This document shows, one piece after another, positions 55,581 to 64,000 of a stretch of DNA of 64,000 bases. Both the position numbers and the translations under genes were made by a program. How positions within the stretch are numbered: position 1 is the stretch's first letter; each line of letters begins with the position of its first letter. Source of the stretch: Hyperoodon ampullatus (Eukaryota; Chordata; Mammalia; Artiodactyla; Ziphiidae); NCBI GenBank assembly GCA_949752795.1, contig OX457072.1:1178001-1242000 (forward strand), in the 5' to 3' direction. The notes below the pieces were generated by a model. That model did not search any database. It was not told the origin of the DNA and saw nothing but the letters and a program-made list of their open reading frames with translations.

Positions 55581-56500
55581 AGAGTTATGACGACAGTGAA
55601 TGATAAAATGTTTCCCAGAGTAATTAAACACATGTGTTTCTGAACATGGAAGGATTCCCAAGTTTTCTGTGCAAATGCAGATAACTCTGATTAGTTTGAT
55701 TTTTAAAAAATGTTGATAAAGATTCTTTCCTTCTAATATTTCCATTGTGACAGTATTAAACCCACAGGAAGACTTCTTGGCAGTAACTAAAACCTCAGAT
55801 GTATGTTTTCCTTTCTATATGCCATTCTGTTTTCCCCTTAGGTGAAGAAGTAAAAACAATTCTAGGGACAACTTGGGAAGAAAAATACAGGCACATACAC
55901 AGTTGAGGTTTTCTGACAAGTTCTCCATTATGTTGGAAGCAAAATGCTCTATTTTACAGTCTTGTCACACAGCATAGCTACAAGCAGGCACTCTGGATTC
56001 TTCTACTAAAATAAACATTCAAGAAAAATAACTAGGAAAAGGCACATCTGAACCACCTAGCAAGACACCAGAAGGAGGCAACCATTAGCTGTCAATATTG
56101 ACTAAAAGAGTCTGTTGGGCAGGCTGGAGAGATGTTTCGTTTTGTCTGTGATGTTTGTAAATCAGACTCTTGCAGGTGTTATGAACATATCTGCATGTTT
56201 TACTATTTCCATCTGTTCCGATTTCGTAAGTCAAATATTTCTCTTCCAAAGTGTTTCATCACTCTCATTTTATTTCCTCCCATGAATCAAAAATTACAAA
56301 CCTAGTCAGATCAAACAAATCGAGTTGGCGAAATAGAAAATGCATAGAATCTTTCACTGTAAACAAGTCATTAACATTTCCGTGATTCCGCTGTTTATGC
56401 CTCAAAAACGTAAGAAATGAGAATGCCTGAGACCAGCATTTTAGGTAGAAGTCTGCATTAATGGTTGTTGCTAAGGGCAAAATGTGGAAACTCTAAAACA
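55581..56500. other. Unassigned AT-rich sequence
   Basis: No gene or named repeat in about 920 bp. A minus-strand frame at 56265-56480 has no support. Confidence 0.4.
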
Positions 56501-56555
56501 AAAATAAGAAATTGTTATGAATAAATAATAATTAACTACTTAAACATTAGTCACC
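56501..56555 (+). repeat. 55-bp dispersed direct repeat, copy 1
   Basis: AT-rich 55-base segment (begins AAAATAAGAAATTGTTATGA, ends AACATTAGTCACC) that recurs at 59620-59674 with one difference, A here and T there at repeat position 30. Flanking sequences on both sides are unrelated. It is not part of any repeat family that I recognise. Confidence 0.93.
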
Positions 56556-56701
56556 ACTGTTGCAACCACATAAGATAATGTTCTTCTTTCACTTAGTTTC
56601 CATTTCTGTACTTCCGTAAATGCACAGTATATTTAATTAGCTTAGGTATATATCCATTTAAAAATAAAACAGTTGAAAATGTGACTGAAGTGTCAAATAT
56701 C

Positions 56702-56708
56702 TAGATAG

Positions 56709-56739
<31 letters not shown>

Positions 56740-56747
56740 GATAGACA
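56702..56747 (+). repeat. (GATA)n microsatellite
   Basis: About eleven TAGA/GATA units with one AAAT interruption, ending in GACA. Confidence 0.96.
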
Positions 56748-58327
56748 GCTTTGGCAATGAAATGATGCTGACATGACGGTCACTTAGTCATTTTTTCCCA
56801 ATCTGTTTTTGCTGTTGTAGCTTATTTAATTTTCCCCTTTGCACATCTCCTAGTGCCAAATCTTTAATGAAAAGAATTGATTTAAATATTTCAGCTACTT
56901 TTCTATTTTAAGTGTTTATATTACATCATTTTTCATGGTGAAAATAGGATAACTTGTTTCTACACTGGTATATTTACAGCACATTATTTGGATTAGGTAG
57001 ACTAAGATCAAAGGAATCCTCTGGAATTCATTAATTTTATATTTTATCTTTTTCAGGAAGATTCAAAGAGATAAAGATGGACTTTTCATAGGACTTTTTA
57101 CTTATAAAAGGAGCTGGCTTATATCTCTTTAACATATGTTGTAGCTCAAAATTTAGGCAGACTTCTTAATGATGTAAAAATCTTGAAATATGATTAAAGT
57201 AGGAGAATATAATTTATAAACTGTTCATAACTTTTAAAAAACAGACTTTTTATAGCAGTTTTTTATCTTATCTATGAGCCCAACATATAGAGGTAAAATC
57301 TTGGTACCAACTATATCACTACCAAAATATTTTTATACAAGAAAATAATTTTCAAATCCCTGACTGCTGACTCACTATTTCAAGCACGTTCTTTAGAGAA
57401 TAACTTTAGCACATGCGATAATACTTAGGTGTTTGGGCTTGCGTTTACTTTAAATATTTTCTGAAAACATACACATTCATATGCATCCCAATGCAGAGTG
57501 GAAATTTTATATTATCCAGGTGGCAGTTTGGGAGGCTACATAGGATAATTCAAGCTTAAAAATTCAAGAAATTTTGTACGTAGATATGGAAATTGGAGCC
57601 AATTTACATAAAGTCTATTCACTGAATACTTAGTGAATAATTATTATATTTGCCCTTTGATTACCTTGATTTAATCCTTATTGGTATGTATTCATTGAAC
57701 CAAAGCAAAGTACTCTATTTATCACTCAGTTTATGAATAAGCTACTTCACATAACTTTCTACCACACATGTTATGTCCACATTCCATTTCCATGATGTTG
57801 AAACAGATTTTCTTTTTAGTACTCAGGACGCCAACATAGCAATAGAAAGGAGAAAAATAAAGAAGTGAATAGAAAACGTTTTTTCTTGACCTGTGGAAGG
57901 GAACTTAACCCTCTTTCTCATTAAAAAACAGTTGTATCAATAACAGTTGTTTAACATCAGTTTGCTCTGGGCTAGAAAACAAAAGAAGATCTGACTATTT
58001 CAGCAAAGAAAATGGGATGTTTTAAATGGGATGTTTTTATTTTGGGGTCTTTAATGTCTTAAAATGTCTTTCTCTCTCTATTCTCAACTATTAGATGCTG
58101 TTTGACAGGAATTTGGTAAGTATTTTGCCTAAATCATATCAATATAGAATGTGGTTATAATCTTTATTTATATGTAGAACGTTGTTTTTCCTGCACTTTT
58201 GTTTTTGCAATTGACAGTGAATAAGTAAATAAAATACATTACTTCCCAATGCATGTTACCATAAATTGAAACATGGTTTCATAAAATTCTAAGTAGTATT
58301 AATCTATAAGGCATACTCTTATATTTA
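56748..58327. other. AT-rich sequence without repeats
   Basis: About 1.6 kb, strongly AT-rich, with no gene and no named repeat. Confidence 0.45.
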
Positions 58328-58697
58328 CTATCTTTTTTTAAAATTTACTTATTTTTTTTTTTATTTTTGGCTGCATTGGGTCTTTGTTGCTGTGTGCAGG
58401 CTTTCTCTAGTTGAGGCTAGCAGGGGCTTCTCTTTGTTGCAGTGCGCGGGCTTCTCATTGTGGTGGCTTGTCTTGTTGCGGGGAATGGGCTCTAGGAGCA
58501 CGGGCTTCAGTAGTTGTGGCTCGCAGGCTCAGTAGTTGTGGCTCGCGGGCTCTAGAGCGCAGACTCAGTAGTTGTGGCGCACGGGCTTAGTTGCTCCACA
58601 GCATGTGGGATCTTCCTGGACCAGGGCTCGAACCTCTGTCCCCTGCATTGGCAGGCAGATGCTTAACACTGTGCCACCAGGGAATTCCCTATCTTTT
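58328..58697 (-). mobile_element. Long-form CHR-type SINE, antisense, with TSD
   Basis: A near-full-length copy of the long form, body about 58337-58688. It starts with the T-rich complement of the A tail and 'tttttggctgcattgggtctttgttgc', then shows the internal repeated 'cagtagttgtggctcg/cgc' units (three copies around 58508-58580), box-B complement 'ccagggctcgaacc', and ends 'gtgccaccagggaattcc'. Duplication CTATCTTTT is at 58328-58336 and 58689-58697. It shows what the truncated pair at 38262-38665 is missing. Confidence 0.93.
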
Positions 58698-59289
58698 CTT
58701 TTATATTTTATTTTCTAAAAGAATTTTGGCCACAATTCGGCGTCATAATGGAAAACTAATGTCTTTGGAAGCCAAGCTGTAAACTGAAAGCTGATTCCTA
58801 GTGACACAGAGCTGAACTGTATGGACTCTGGCGAAAGATCTTCCCATAGCATCTGTGCATCTAAAAAGTTTACAACACCAGCAATTTTGCATTTATTTTT
58901 TGTGAATATTCGCTTTACATCTAGGCTAGTTTAGTTCTATGATGGTACGGTCCATGCTCTGCTTTCACTCAATGAATACATTACCCTTCTCAGGAAATTA
59001 GAAGCACAGAATTAATGTTTATTGGATTCTGTTTTTGCCCTTATGAACTCTAAGTCATTAGGTCCTGCCTGTTACAGGTTCAAGATATGAATGAATCTAT
59101 CCTTCACCTCGTTTTCCACTGCACACTCTAATCAGCATTATTGCTGCTCGTCCCCACAACTGTCTCCTAAATGATCTCAGTGCGTCCATCCTTGGCCATT
59201 CTCGACTCAGGATGCTCTCATTAAAATGTAAAACTGATCTCAAACACCCCAATGCCTTTAACGTGTCCTGCAATGTTCTGTATAGTAGA
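58698..59289. other. Unassigned sequence
   Basis: About 590 bp, nothing recognised. The minus-strand frame beginning at 59522 extends into it but has no support. Confidence 0.4.
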
Positions 59290-59600
59290 TTCCCATCCGC
59301 ACCAGCTAGCTTTTGATCCATGGCAAACCCACAACTTAGTGGGTTTGAGAGCCTAGTGGCTGAGGACTGCATTCTTTGAGTTGTTATTTGGTGTTTAAGT
59401 GGGGCTGGGTCTGGGGAGGGAGTTCTGCTGATCCAGGCTGAACTCACTCCTGCACTGGGGGCAGCGGCCAGGTCACCTGGGAAGCAGCTGGCGTCACAGA
59501 AGCTGCTCTGTTTTCTTCTCACTTCTCGCCCTGCAGTGGGACAGCCCCGTCTTGTTCACGTGGAGACACTGGTTGAAGAGGGAGAGTTAGAACTGGGCTT
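59290..59600 (-). repeat. Possible old LTR-like repeat, antisense
   Basis: 'caaacccacaacttagtggg', 'ggttctgctgatccaggctgaactcactcctgcactgggggcagcggccaggtcacctgggaagcagctggcg' and 'cttgttcacgtggagac' follow in order an ancient repeat with 'caaaccaccccaaaacttagtggcttaaaac' and repeated 'gctggctgg' phrases, which I associate with LTR-type elements. A 141-codon minus-strand frame (59097-59522) lies inside and is not treated as a gene. Confidence 0.45.
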
Positions 59601-59619
59601 GAAATGGTGCAAAATATGC

Positions 59620-59674
59620 AAAATAAGAAATTGTTATGAATAAATAATTATTAACTACTTAAACATTAGTCACC
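59620..59674 (+). repeat. 55-bp dispersed direct repeat, copy 2
   Basis: Identical to 56501-56555 except for one base, same orientation, start-to-start distance 3119 bp. Flanks ('ggtgcaaaatatgc' before, 'ttttcccaaagaagg' after) do not match those of copy 1, so the similarity has sharp edges. Confidence 0.93.
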
Positions 59675-59929
59675 TTTTCCCAAAGAAGGTCACAAAGACA
59701 AACCAGATTCAAGGGATGAAAAGAGATGCTGGAAAGAAGTAGCCTGGGTACAGAGAGGGAAATGATCTTATCCATTTTTGAGGACAATTTATTATGCTGT
59801 CTGTACTACTTACCTGCAGCGTCTGTCAAATTGACGCACACCAGACTGCCGATGCTCACCCACTCCAGCCACCCCCATCTTATTCTTATTCTTCCAAAGG
59901 CCGACACACTTCTGGTCAGTCGTTTCAGA

Positions 59930-60250
59930 TCCTGCTGCCCCCTGTGGCCAAAACGCTGTCCCTCAATATTGTCACCTGACTGGTCACCTCATTCAGGTCC
60001 CAGATAAGATGTCACTTTAAATCACTACACGACCACGACCTATTTTTCTAGTAGCTGAAATCCATGGTCCAAACTCCTCCAAGTCTGAAGGGTGAAAAGA
60101 GAAATCTAATATTAAATAATATTATGGAAATTGCACTGGTTCCCAGGATAATCACATCACAGTAGACTGTGAACTGCATGAGGACAGGCACTTGGTTGTG
60201 TTAGCATCGAAGCTTCATGTGCACCTGTATCTGGTAGTTATGCCTTAAGT
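59930..60250 (+). repeat. L2 LINE 3' part
   Basis: 'tcacctcattcaggtcccagataagatgtcactttaaatcactacacgaccacgacc' matches the L2 'caaatgtcacctcctcagagaggccttccctgacc' region. 'agtagactgtgaactgcatgaggacaggcacttggttgtgttagc' then matches 'actagactgtgagctccttgagggcagggactttgtc'. Confidence 0.7.
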
Positions 60251-61303
60251 GTCTGTTGCTCTAATGTTTGAAATGCACCGACACAACTGCTTTAGACCCG
60301 AAGCAATTATTTCACAAAACGTGGAATACTTTGGGAAGAAGAATAATTCCCTGATGTTGTCAAGTGCCGACTACTCCAGGACTCCTGCACAATCAGAAGT
60401 TCTTTGTGAGCATCTGCTTTGACCTGGCTTTTTAATTATTCTTCTCCCCTCACAATAGAAGAAGGTAATTACAATTCCTGCTGTTAATTATGAGCTTCTT
60501 GCCCAGAGCATCTGGTCCTGCATCTGTCTCCAGCACAGTGCATCACAGCTTTGCTGAGACAATTGTCTAAGGAACCAGAGCCTTTGTTTCATTTTCCTAA
60601 CGAAATTATCTATAAACACCACTGTGTCATGCAGGCTTCTCAGAGTGGGTGTCAGCCACTACCCCTCACAATCATATTGTGTTCTGGCATCTTCCTTGGA
60701 GAATGGTTAAAATGAAGAATCATCACAACACTTCTCTGGTTTTCAGTTTTTATTCTTTGTTTTTGTTTTTAGTGTTTGATGGAGAGAAATGTGGGCTTCA
60801 TCCATCAGTATGGCACACACACGTACGTCCGGTTCATGACTCCTTTTTATTTTTCTTTCAGGCTATCAGGCAGTCATCTCTGAACTTGTCCAATACCAAA
60901 TTCAGTGTCTTTCTCCCCAAATGAAATGATCAAATAATAAAACCACGCTCACTATTGAATGTTGGGGCGTGATTCTGAAGCTGCTCTATGGTCCACCAGA
61001 TGTGCCGTCCTCAACTGCAGACGCCCTTGCAAAAATAGCTCTTGGGATGCAAGTCTTCCCACCATTGATTCAATTTCAACTCCTATTATGATGTTATCAA
61101 AATTTTAAATGAAAATACAAAAGTAGTTTCTGAAGTAATCCAGTTAACGTAAAACGACTTGTGATTAAATGGAACCCGTCTAAAAATTATTGATAAGATT
61201 CGAGGGTAAAATAGGTAATGTTTTTAAGAAGGAAGTCAACAGGAAATATGACACCCACCTGTGTTGATCTTGATGGTCGCGGAACACTCAGAAATAATCC
61301 CTG
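60251..61303. other. Unassigned sequence
   Basis: About 1 kb, no gene or named repeat. The plus-strand frame 60649-60924 has no support. Confidence 0.4.
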
Positions 61304-61640
61304 TATTAGTAGATTTGTGCTGCTGTGCTGACCACGTGGCTTATAAACACATTTATTTCTCACAGTTCTGCAGGCTGAGAGTCTAAGACCTGGCCGCCCC
61401 AGGGTGGGTCAGTGAGGGTCCAGGTCCAGACGTCTCACTGGTTCCTACGTGGGGGGAGGGGGCTGAGGGTGTCTCTGGAGCCTCTTTTACTAAAACACTT
61501 GTCCCATTCAGGAGGGCTCCACCCTCATGACTTAAACAGCTCCCAAAGGCCCCATTTCCTGGTCCTATCACCTTTGGAGGTTAGGATTTCAACATATGAA
61601 TTCTGGTGGATGCAAACATTCAGATTGTAGCAACCCACAT
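61304..61640 (-). mobile_element. LTR resembling ERVL-MaLR (MLT1/MST-type), antisense
   Basis: The plus strand reads 'ctgtattagtagatttgtgctgctgtgctgaccacgtggcttataaacacatttatttctcacagttctgcaggctgagagtc', and later 'gagggctccaccctcatgac', 'ccatttcctggtcctatcacctttggaggttaggatttcaacatatgaattctggtggatgcaaacattcagattgtagc'. This is the antisense of a MaLR LTR from its 3' end to its 5' end. Confidence 0.82.
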
Positions 61641-61867
61641 TTGGAGGTGGGCAAGAAGATGTCCCTTTGAGATGGAATAGTGGTTATACTACTCATTTAA
61701 ACTAATCAATGGAGTATACACATTCTTTTATTCTGATATCATATTCTTTCAGGTACATCTTTTCCCTGTGTGTCCGGGTATTCATTCCTCGCATGAAGGT
61801 ACGAAGGGAGATTTCTCCATGCCTAGAACTTCATCTTGTCATGAAGGCTCTCCTTCTCGTCCTGTGG
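61641..61867. other. Interval between opposed LTRs
   Basis: Nothing recognised. Confidence 0.4.
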
Positions 61868-62345
61868 TTGGCAGAATTCGAGGGTCGGCCCACGATCCCT
61901 GCCCGTGGAGATATATTCTCTGTGACATTGGCTGCCACTCCATAGATTAGGTTTCTAATCAGTTGACTGTGTTTCAGCCTAAAGAGATCATCCAGGTGAC
62001 CTAAGCAGGTGAGCCCTTTGACAGTATTGGGGCCTTCGTGAGTCAGGCCTGTGGAATGTGACAGGGTGTGTGAAGTGGCCCTGAGTTGCTGAGGGCAGTC
62101 CCCGGCTAGTCGCTACCAAGACAACGGGACCTTGGTCCTTCAGGCACAAGGCAATCAATTCTGCAATGACCTGAGGGGTCTTGGAAGTAATCCTTCCCTA
62201 TTTGAGCCTTTAGATGGAGACACAGTCACCTAATACCTTGATTTCAACCTTGTGAGGCCTTGAGCAGAGGACCACCTGCAGTAAGCCAGACTCCTAACCC
62301 GCAGGACCTGGGAAGTAAGAAGCTGGGTTATAACAGCATCAGGAG
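61868..62345 (+). mobile_element. LTR resembling ERVL-MaLR (MLT-type), sense
   Basis: 'gttggcagaattcgagggtcggcccacgatccctgcccg', 'agagatcatccaggtgacctaagcaggtgagccctttgac', 'ttggaagtaatcc', 'taccttgatttcaaccttgtgaggccttgagcagaggaccacctgcagtaagccagactcctaaccc' follow the same order as the LTR at 53335-53740. The final 'ttaagccactaagtttgtgg' part is replaced by 'gggttataacagcatcagg'. Confidence 0.7.
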
Positions 62346-62578
62346 CCAGTGCAGTGTCTCCGGGAAGTTCTCTCTACAATTTAGCATGAGAGACTTTCAC
62401 TTTGGTTTGAGAGCTTCCAGTTTGCAAACTGTTCTTATCTGCACAATAAACTCTTAATATACTTTAAAATGTATGTTTTTGTTGCTACATCTTCCGTGGA
62501 TGTGTATTTTTTCAGCTCTTCCTATATATCCTCCAGCTCTCTTTTGCCTGGACTGTTTTCATTCATCCTTTGACTTCC

Positions 62579-62814
62579 ATCCTTTCATTGTGTTTGTTTG
62601 TTTGTTTTTGCGGTACACGGGCCTCTCACTGTTGTGGCCTCTCCCGTTGTGGAGCACAGGCTCCGGACGCGCAGGCTCAGTGGCCATGGCTCACGGGCCC
62701 AGTCGCTCCGCAGCATGTGGGATCCTCCCGGACCGGGGCACGAACCCGTGTCCCCTGCATTGGCAGGCAGACTCTCAACCACTGCGCCACCAGGGAAGCC
62801 CTTCCTTTCACTGT
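62579..62814 (-). mobile_element. CHR-type tRNA-derived SINE, antisense, with TSD
   Basis: The body is 62592-62802. The tail complement is a (TTTG)n stretch, not a pure T run, followed by 'gcggtacacgggcctctcactgttgtgg' and on to 'gcgccaccagggaagcc'. Duplication TCCTTTCATTGT (62580-62591) and TCCTTTCACTGT (62803-62814) differs at one base. Confidence 0.95.
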
Positions 62815-62849
62815 TTTTATATGTAAACTATGTCACTTGTAGCCAAGAT

Positions 62850-64000
62850 ATAATTGGAGTGTGGGAATGTTTGTTGTTGTTAATCCATTCTGCCAATCCT
62901 TGCTTTTTCATTGGCGTGTTTTACCGCGTTGTGGGCAGTGTAAGTACTAAGTTAGGATTTACACGTGTCATGTTGCTACATATATTCTATATGTCATGCC
63001 CTTCTTCCTCAACTCTTTCTTTACTGCCTTTTTGTGTAAAATACAGAGATTCTTGTGTACCATTTTAATTTCTTTGGTTTCCTTTTACTTTATTTTTTGA
63101 GTTATCATGGGGGTTGCCTTGAGGATTAAAATTAACATTTCAGCTCAACTCAATCTAGTTCATATTAATATCAAGTTAATTTCAATAATATACAAACATT
63201 TTGTTCTAATGTGGCTTTGTTCCTCATCCCTCATTATTGCTATTATTATCATGTAAATTATATCTTTAATCATATAAAACAGTTAACACATTTGTAATTA
63301 TTGCTTTATGCAGTTGTCTCTTAAATCATTTAGGAGAAGAAAAGTATCACAAAACAAAATGCATTTATACTATCTTATATTTACCCATATTGATCTTTAC
63401 CAGTGATTTTATTTCTCCATTTGGATTTGAGTTTCTGTCTAGTGGAATTTTTTCAGCCTGACGTGCTCCTTTATCATTCTTGCAAGTCAGATCTGCTCTG
63501 TTTTTGTTTATCAGGGATTGTCTTAACTTCTTCTTCATTTTTGAAGAATAGTTTTGCTGGATGTAGGACTGAAGGTCTCCTACTTATTTCACCAATCGGT
63601 TTTCTTTTTTTTTTTTTTTTTTTTTTTTTTGCGGTGTGCGGGCCTCTCACTGTTGTGGAGCACAGGCTCCGGACGCGCAGGCTCAGCGGCCATGGCTCAC
63701 GAGCCTAGCCACTCCGTGGCATGTGGGGTCTTCCCGGACCGGGGCACGAACCCGTGTCCCCTGCATCGGCAGGCGGACTCTCAACCACTGCGCCACCAGG
63801 GAAGTCCACCAATCGCTTTTTAAACACAGCATTTTATCTTTTCCTTAACAATTATCACTCTCTGAGATTGCTTTAAAAATCAGTTCATTTAACAATATGC
63901 TCCACAGTTATAGTTAATTATCTAAACATGGGAAATGATTTGTTACTCATTTCTCATTTTTTTCCAAAAATGGCACATAACTAACACCATGTAGATGTAC
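62850..64000 (-). mobile_element. Old L1M-type LINE 5' region, antisense, continues past window
   Basis: 'gttatcatgggggttgccttgaggattaaaattaac', 'gatctttaccagtgattttatttctcc', 'tttttcagcctgacgtgctcc', 'tttatcagggattgtcttaacttcttcttcatttttgaagaatagttttgctggatgtaggactgaaggtc' parallel the antisense of an old L1 5' region ('ggttaccatgaggcttacat...cttcatttctgaaggatagctttgctggatatagtattcttgg'). It is interrupted by a SINE at 63605-63806. Similarity is patchy and the left edge is uncertain. Confidence 0.6.
63587..63820 (-). mobile_element. CHR-type SINE with 15-bp internal deletion, antisense, with TSD
   Basis: The body is about 63605-63806, beginning with a T run of about 26 bases and 'gcggtgtgcgggcctctcactgttgtggagcacagg'. 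Sibling copies have an extra CCTCTCCCGTTGTGG between 'gttgtgg' and 'agcacagg', so 15 bases are missing at 63658/63659. Duplication CACCAATCGGTTTT (63590-63603) and CACCAATCGCTTTT (63807-63820) has one mismatch. Confidence 0.95.

Noticed and set aside
59097..59522. 141-codon minus-strand frame
   Set aside because: Lies largely inside sequence that looks like an old LTR-type repeat; no domain recognised.
1..64000. CRISPR array, operon, phage or integron-like systems
   Set aside because: No regularly spaced repeats with unique spacers and no bacterial-type gene organisation; repeats are those of a mammalian genome.

Overview
The window is mammalian nuclear DNA, almost certainly from a cetacean. 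The best evidence is a set of twelve tRNA-derived CHR-type SINEs, the family typical of whales, dolphins and hippos. Most have long A/T tails, clean target-site duplications (TSDs) and few differences from one another. L1 3' ends of cetartiodactyl type support the same placement. Older repeats shared by all placental mammals (MIR, L2, L1M, Tigger/MER2 DNA transposons, LTRs resembling ERVL-MaLR) fill much of the rest.

I find no protein-coding gene, no convincing exon chain, no tRNA/rRNA/snRNA gene and no CpG-island promoter. Open frames in the window are short. They are explained by repeats (CHR SINEs read through give recurrent 60-100 residue peptides; L1 ORF2; a Tigger transposase) or are unsupported chance frames, the longest being 218 and 212 codons. 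The region reads as a gene desert or the inside of a very long intron.

Layout: 0-5 kb holds a small MER2-like element, a SINE inserted into a MIR, an antisense L1 tail next to an internally deleted Tigger1, and an L1 ORF2 piece. 5-9.6 kb is mostly unique. 9.6-19.6 kb is L1-rich: antisense L1M blocks at 9.6-11.3 and 14.9-16.5 kb, and a younger sense L1 ORF2 piece at 17.6-18.9 kb that lacks its 3' end. 19.6-37 kb is unique sequence with scattered SINEs, L1 tails and a MIR/MER2 pair. 37.3-38.7 kb has a SINE followed by a head-to-head inverted SINE pair. 38.7-47.9 kb is repeat-poor, with two MIRs and a Tigger2 remnant still open for about 100 codons of its DNA-binding region. 48-58 kb is again mostly unique, with microsatellites. 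58-64 kb is a crowded block of SINEs, LTR-like fragments, L2 and antisense L1.

The most unusual observation is a 55-bp segment at 56501-56555 that recurs at 59620-59674 with a single mismatch and matches no repeat I recognise. Next come the inverted SINE pair at 38.26-38.66 kb and a SINE with a 15-bp internal deletion between short direct repeats. I saw no sign of an undescribed multi-gene system. Repeat names come from recalled family consensus features, not a database search; boundaries are approximate unless a TSD is given.
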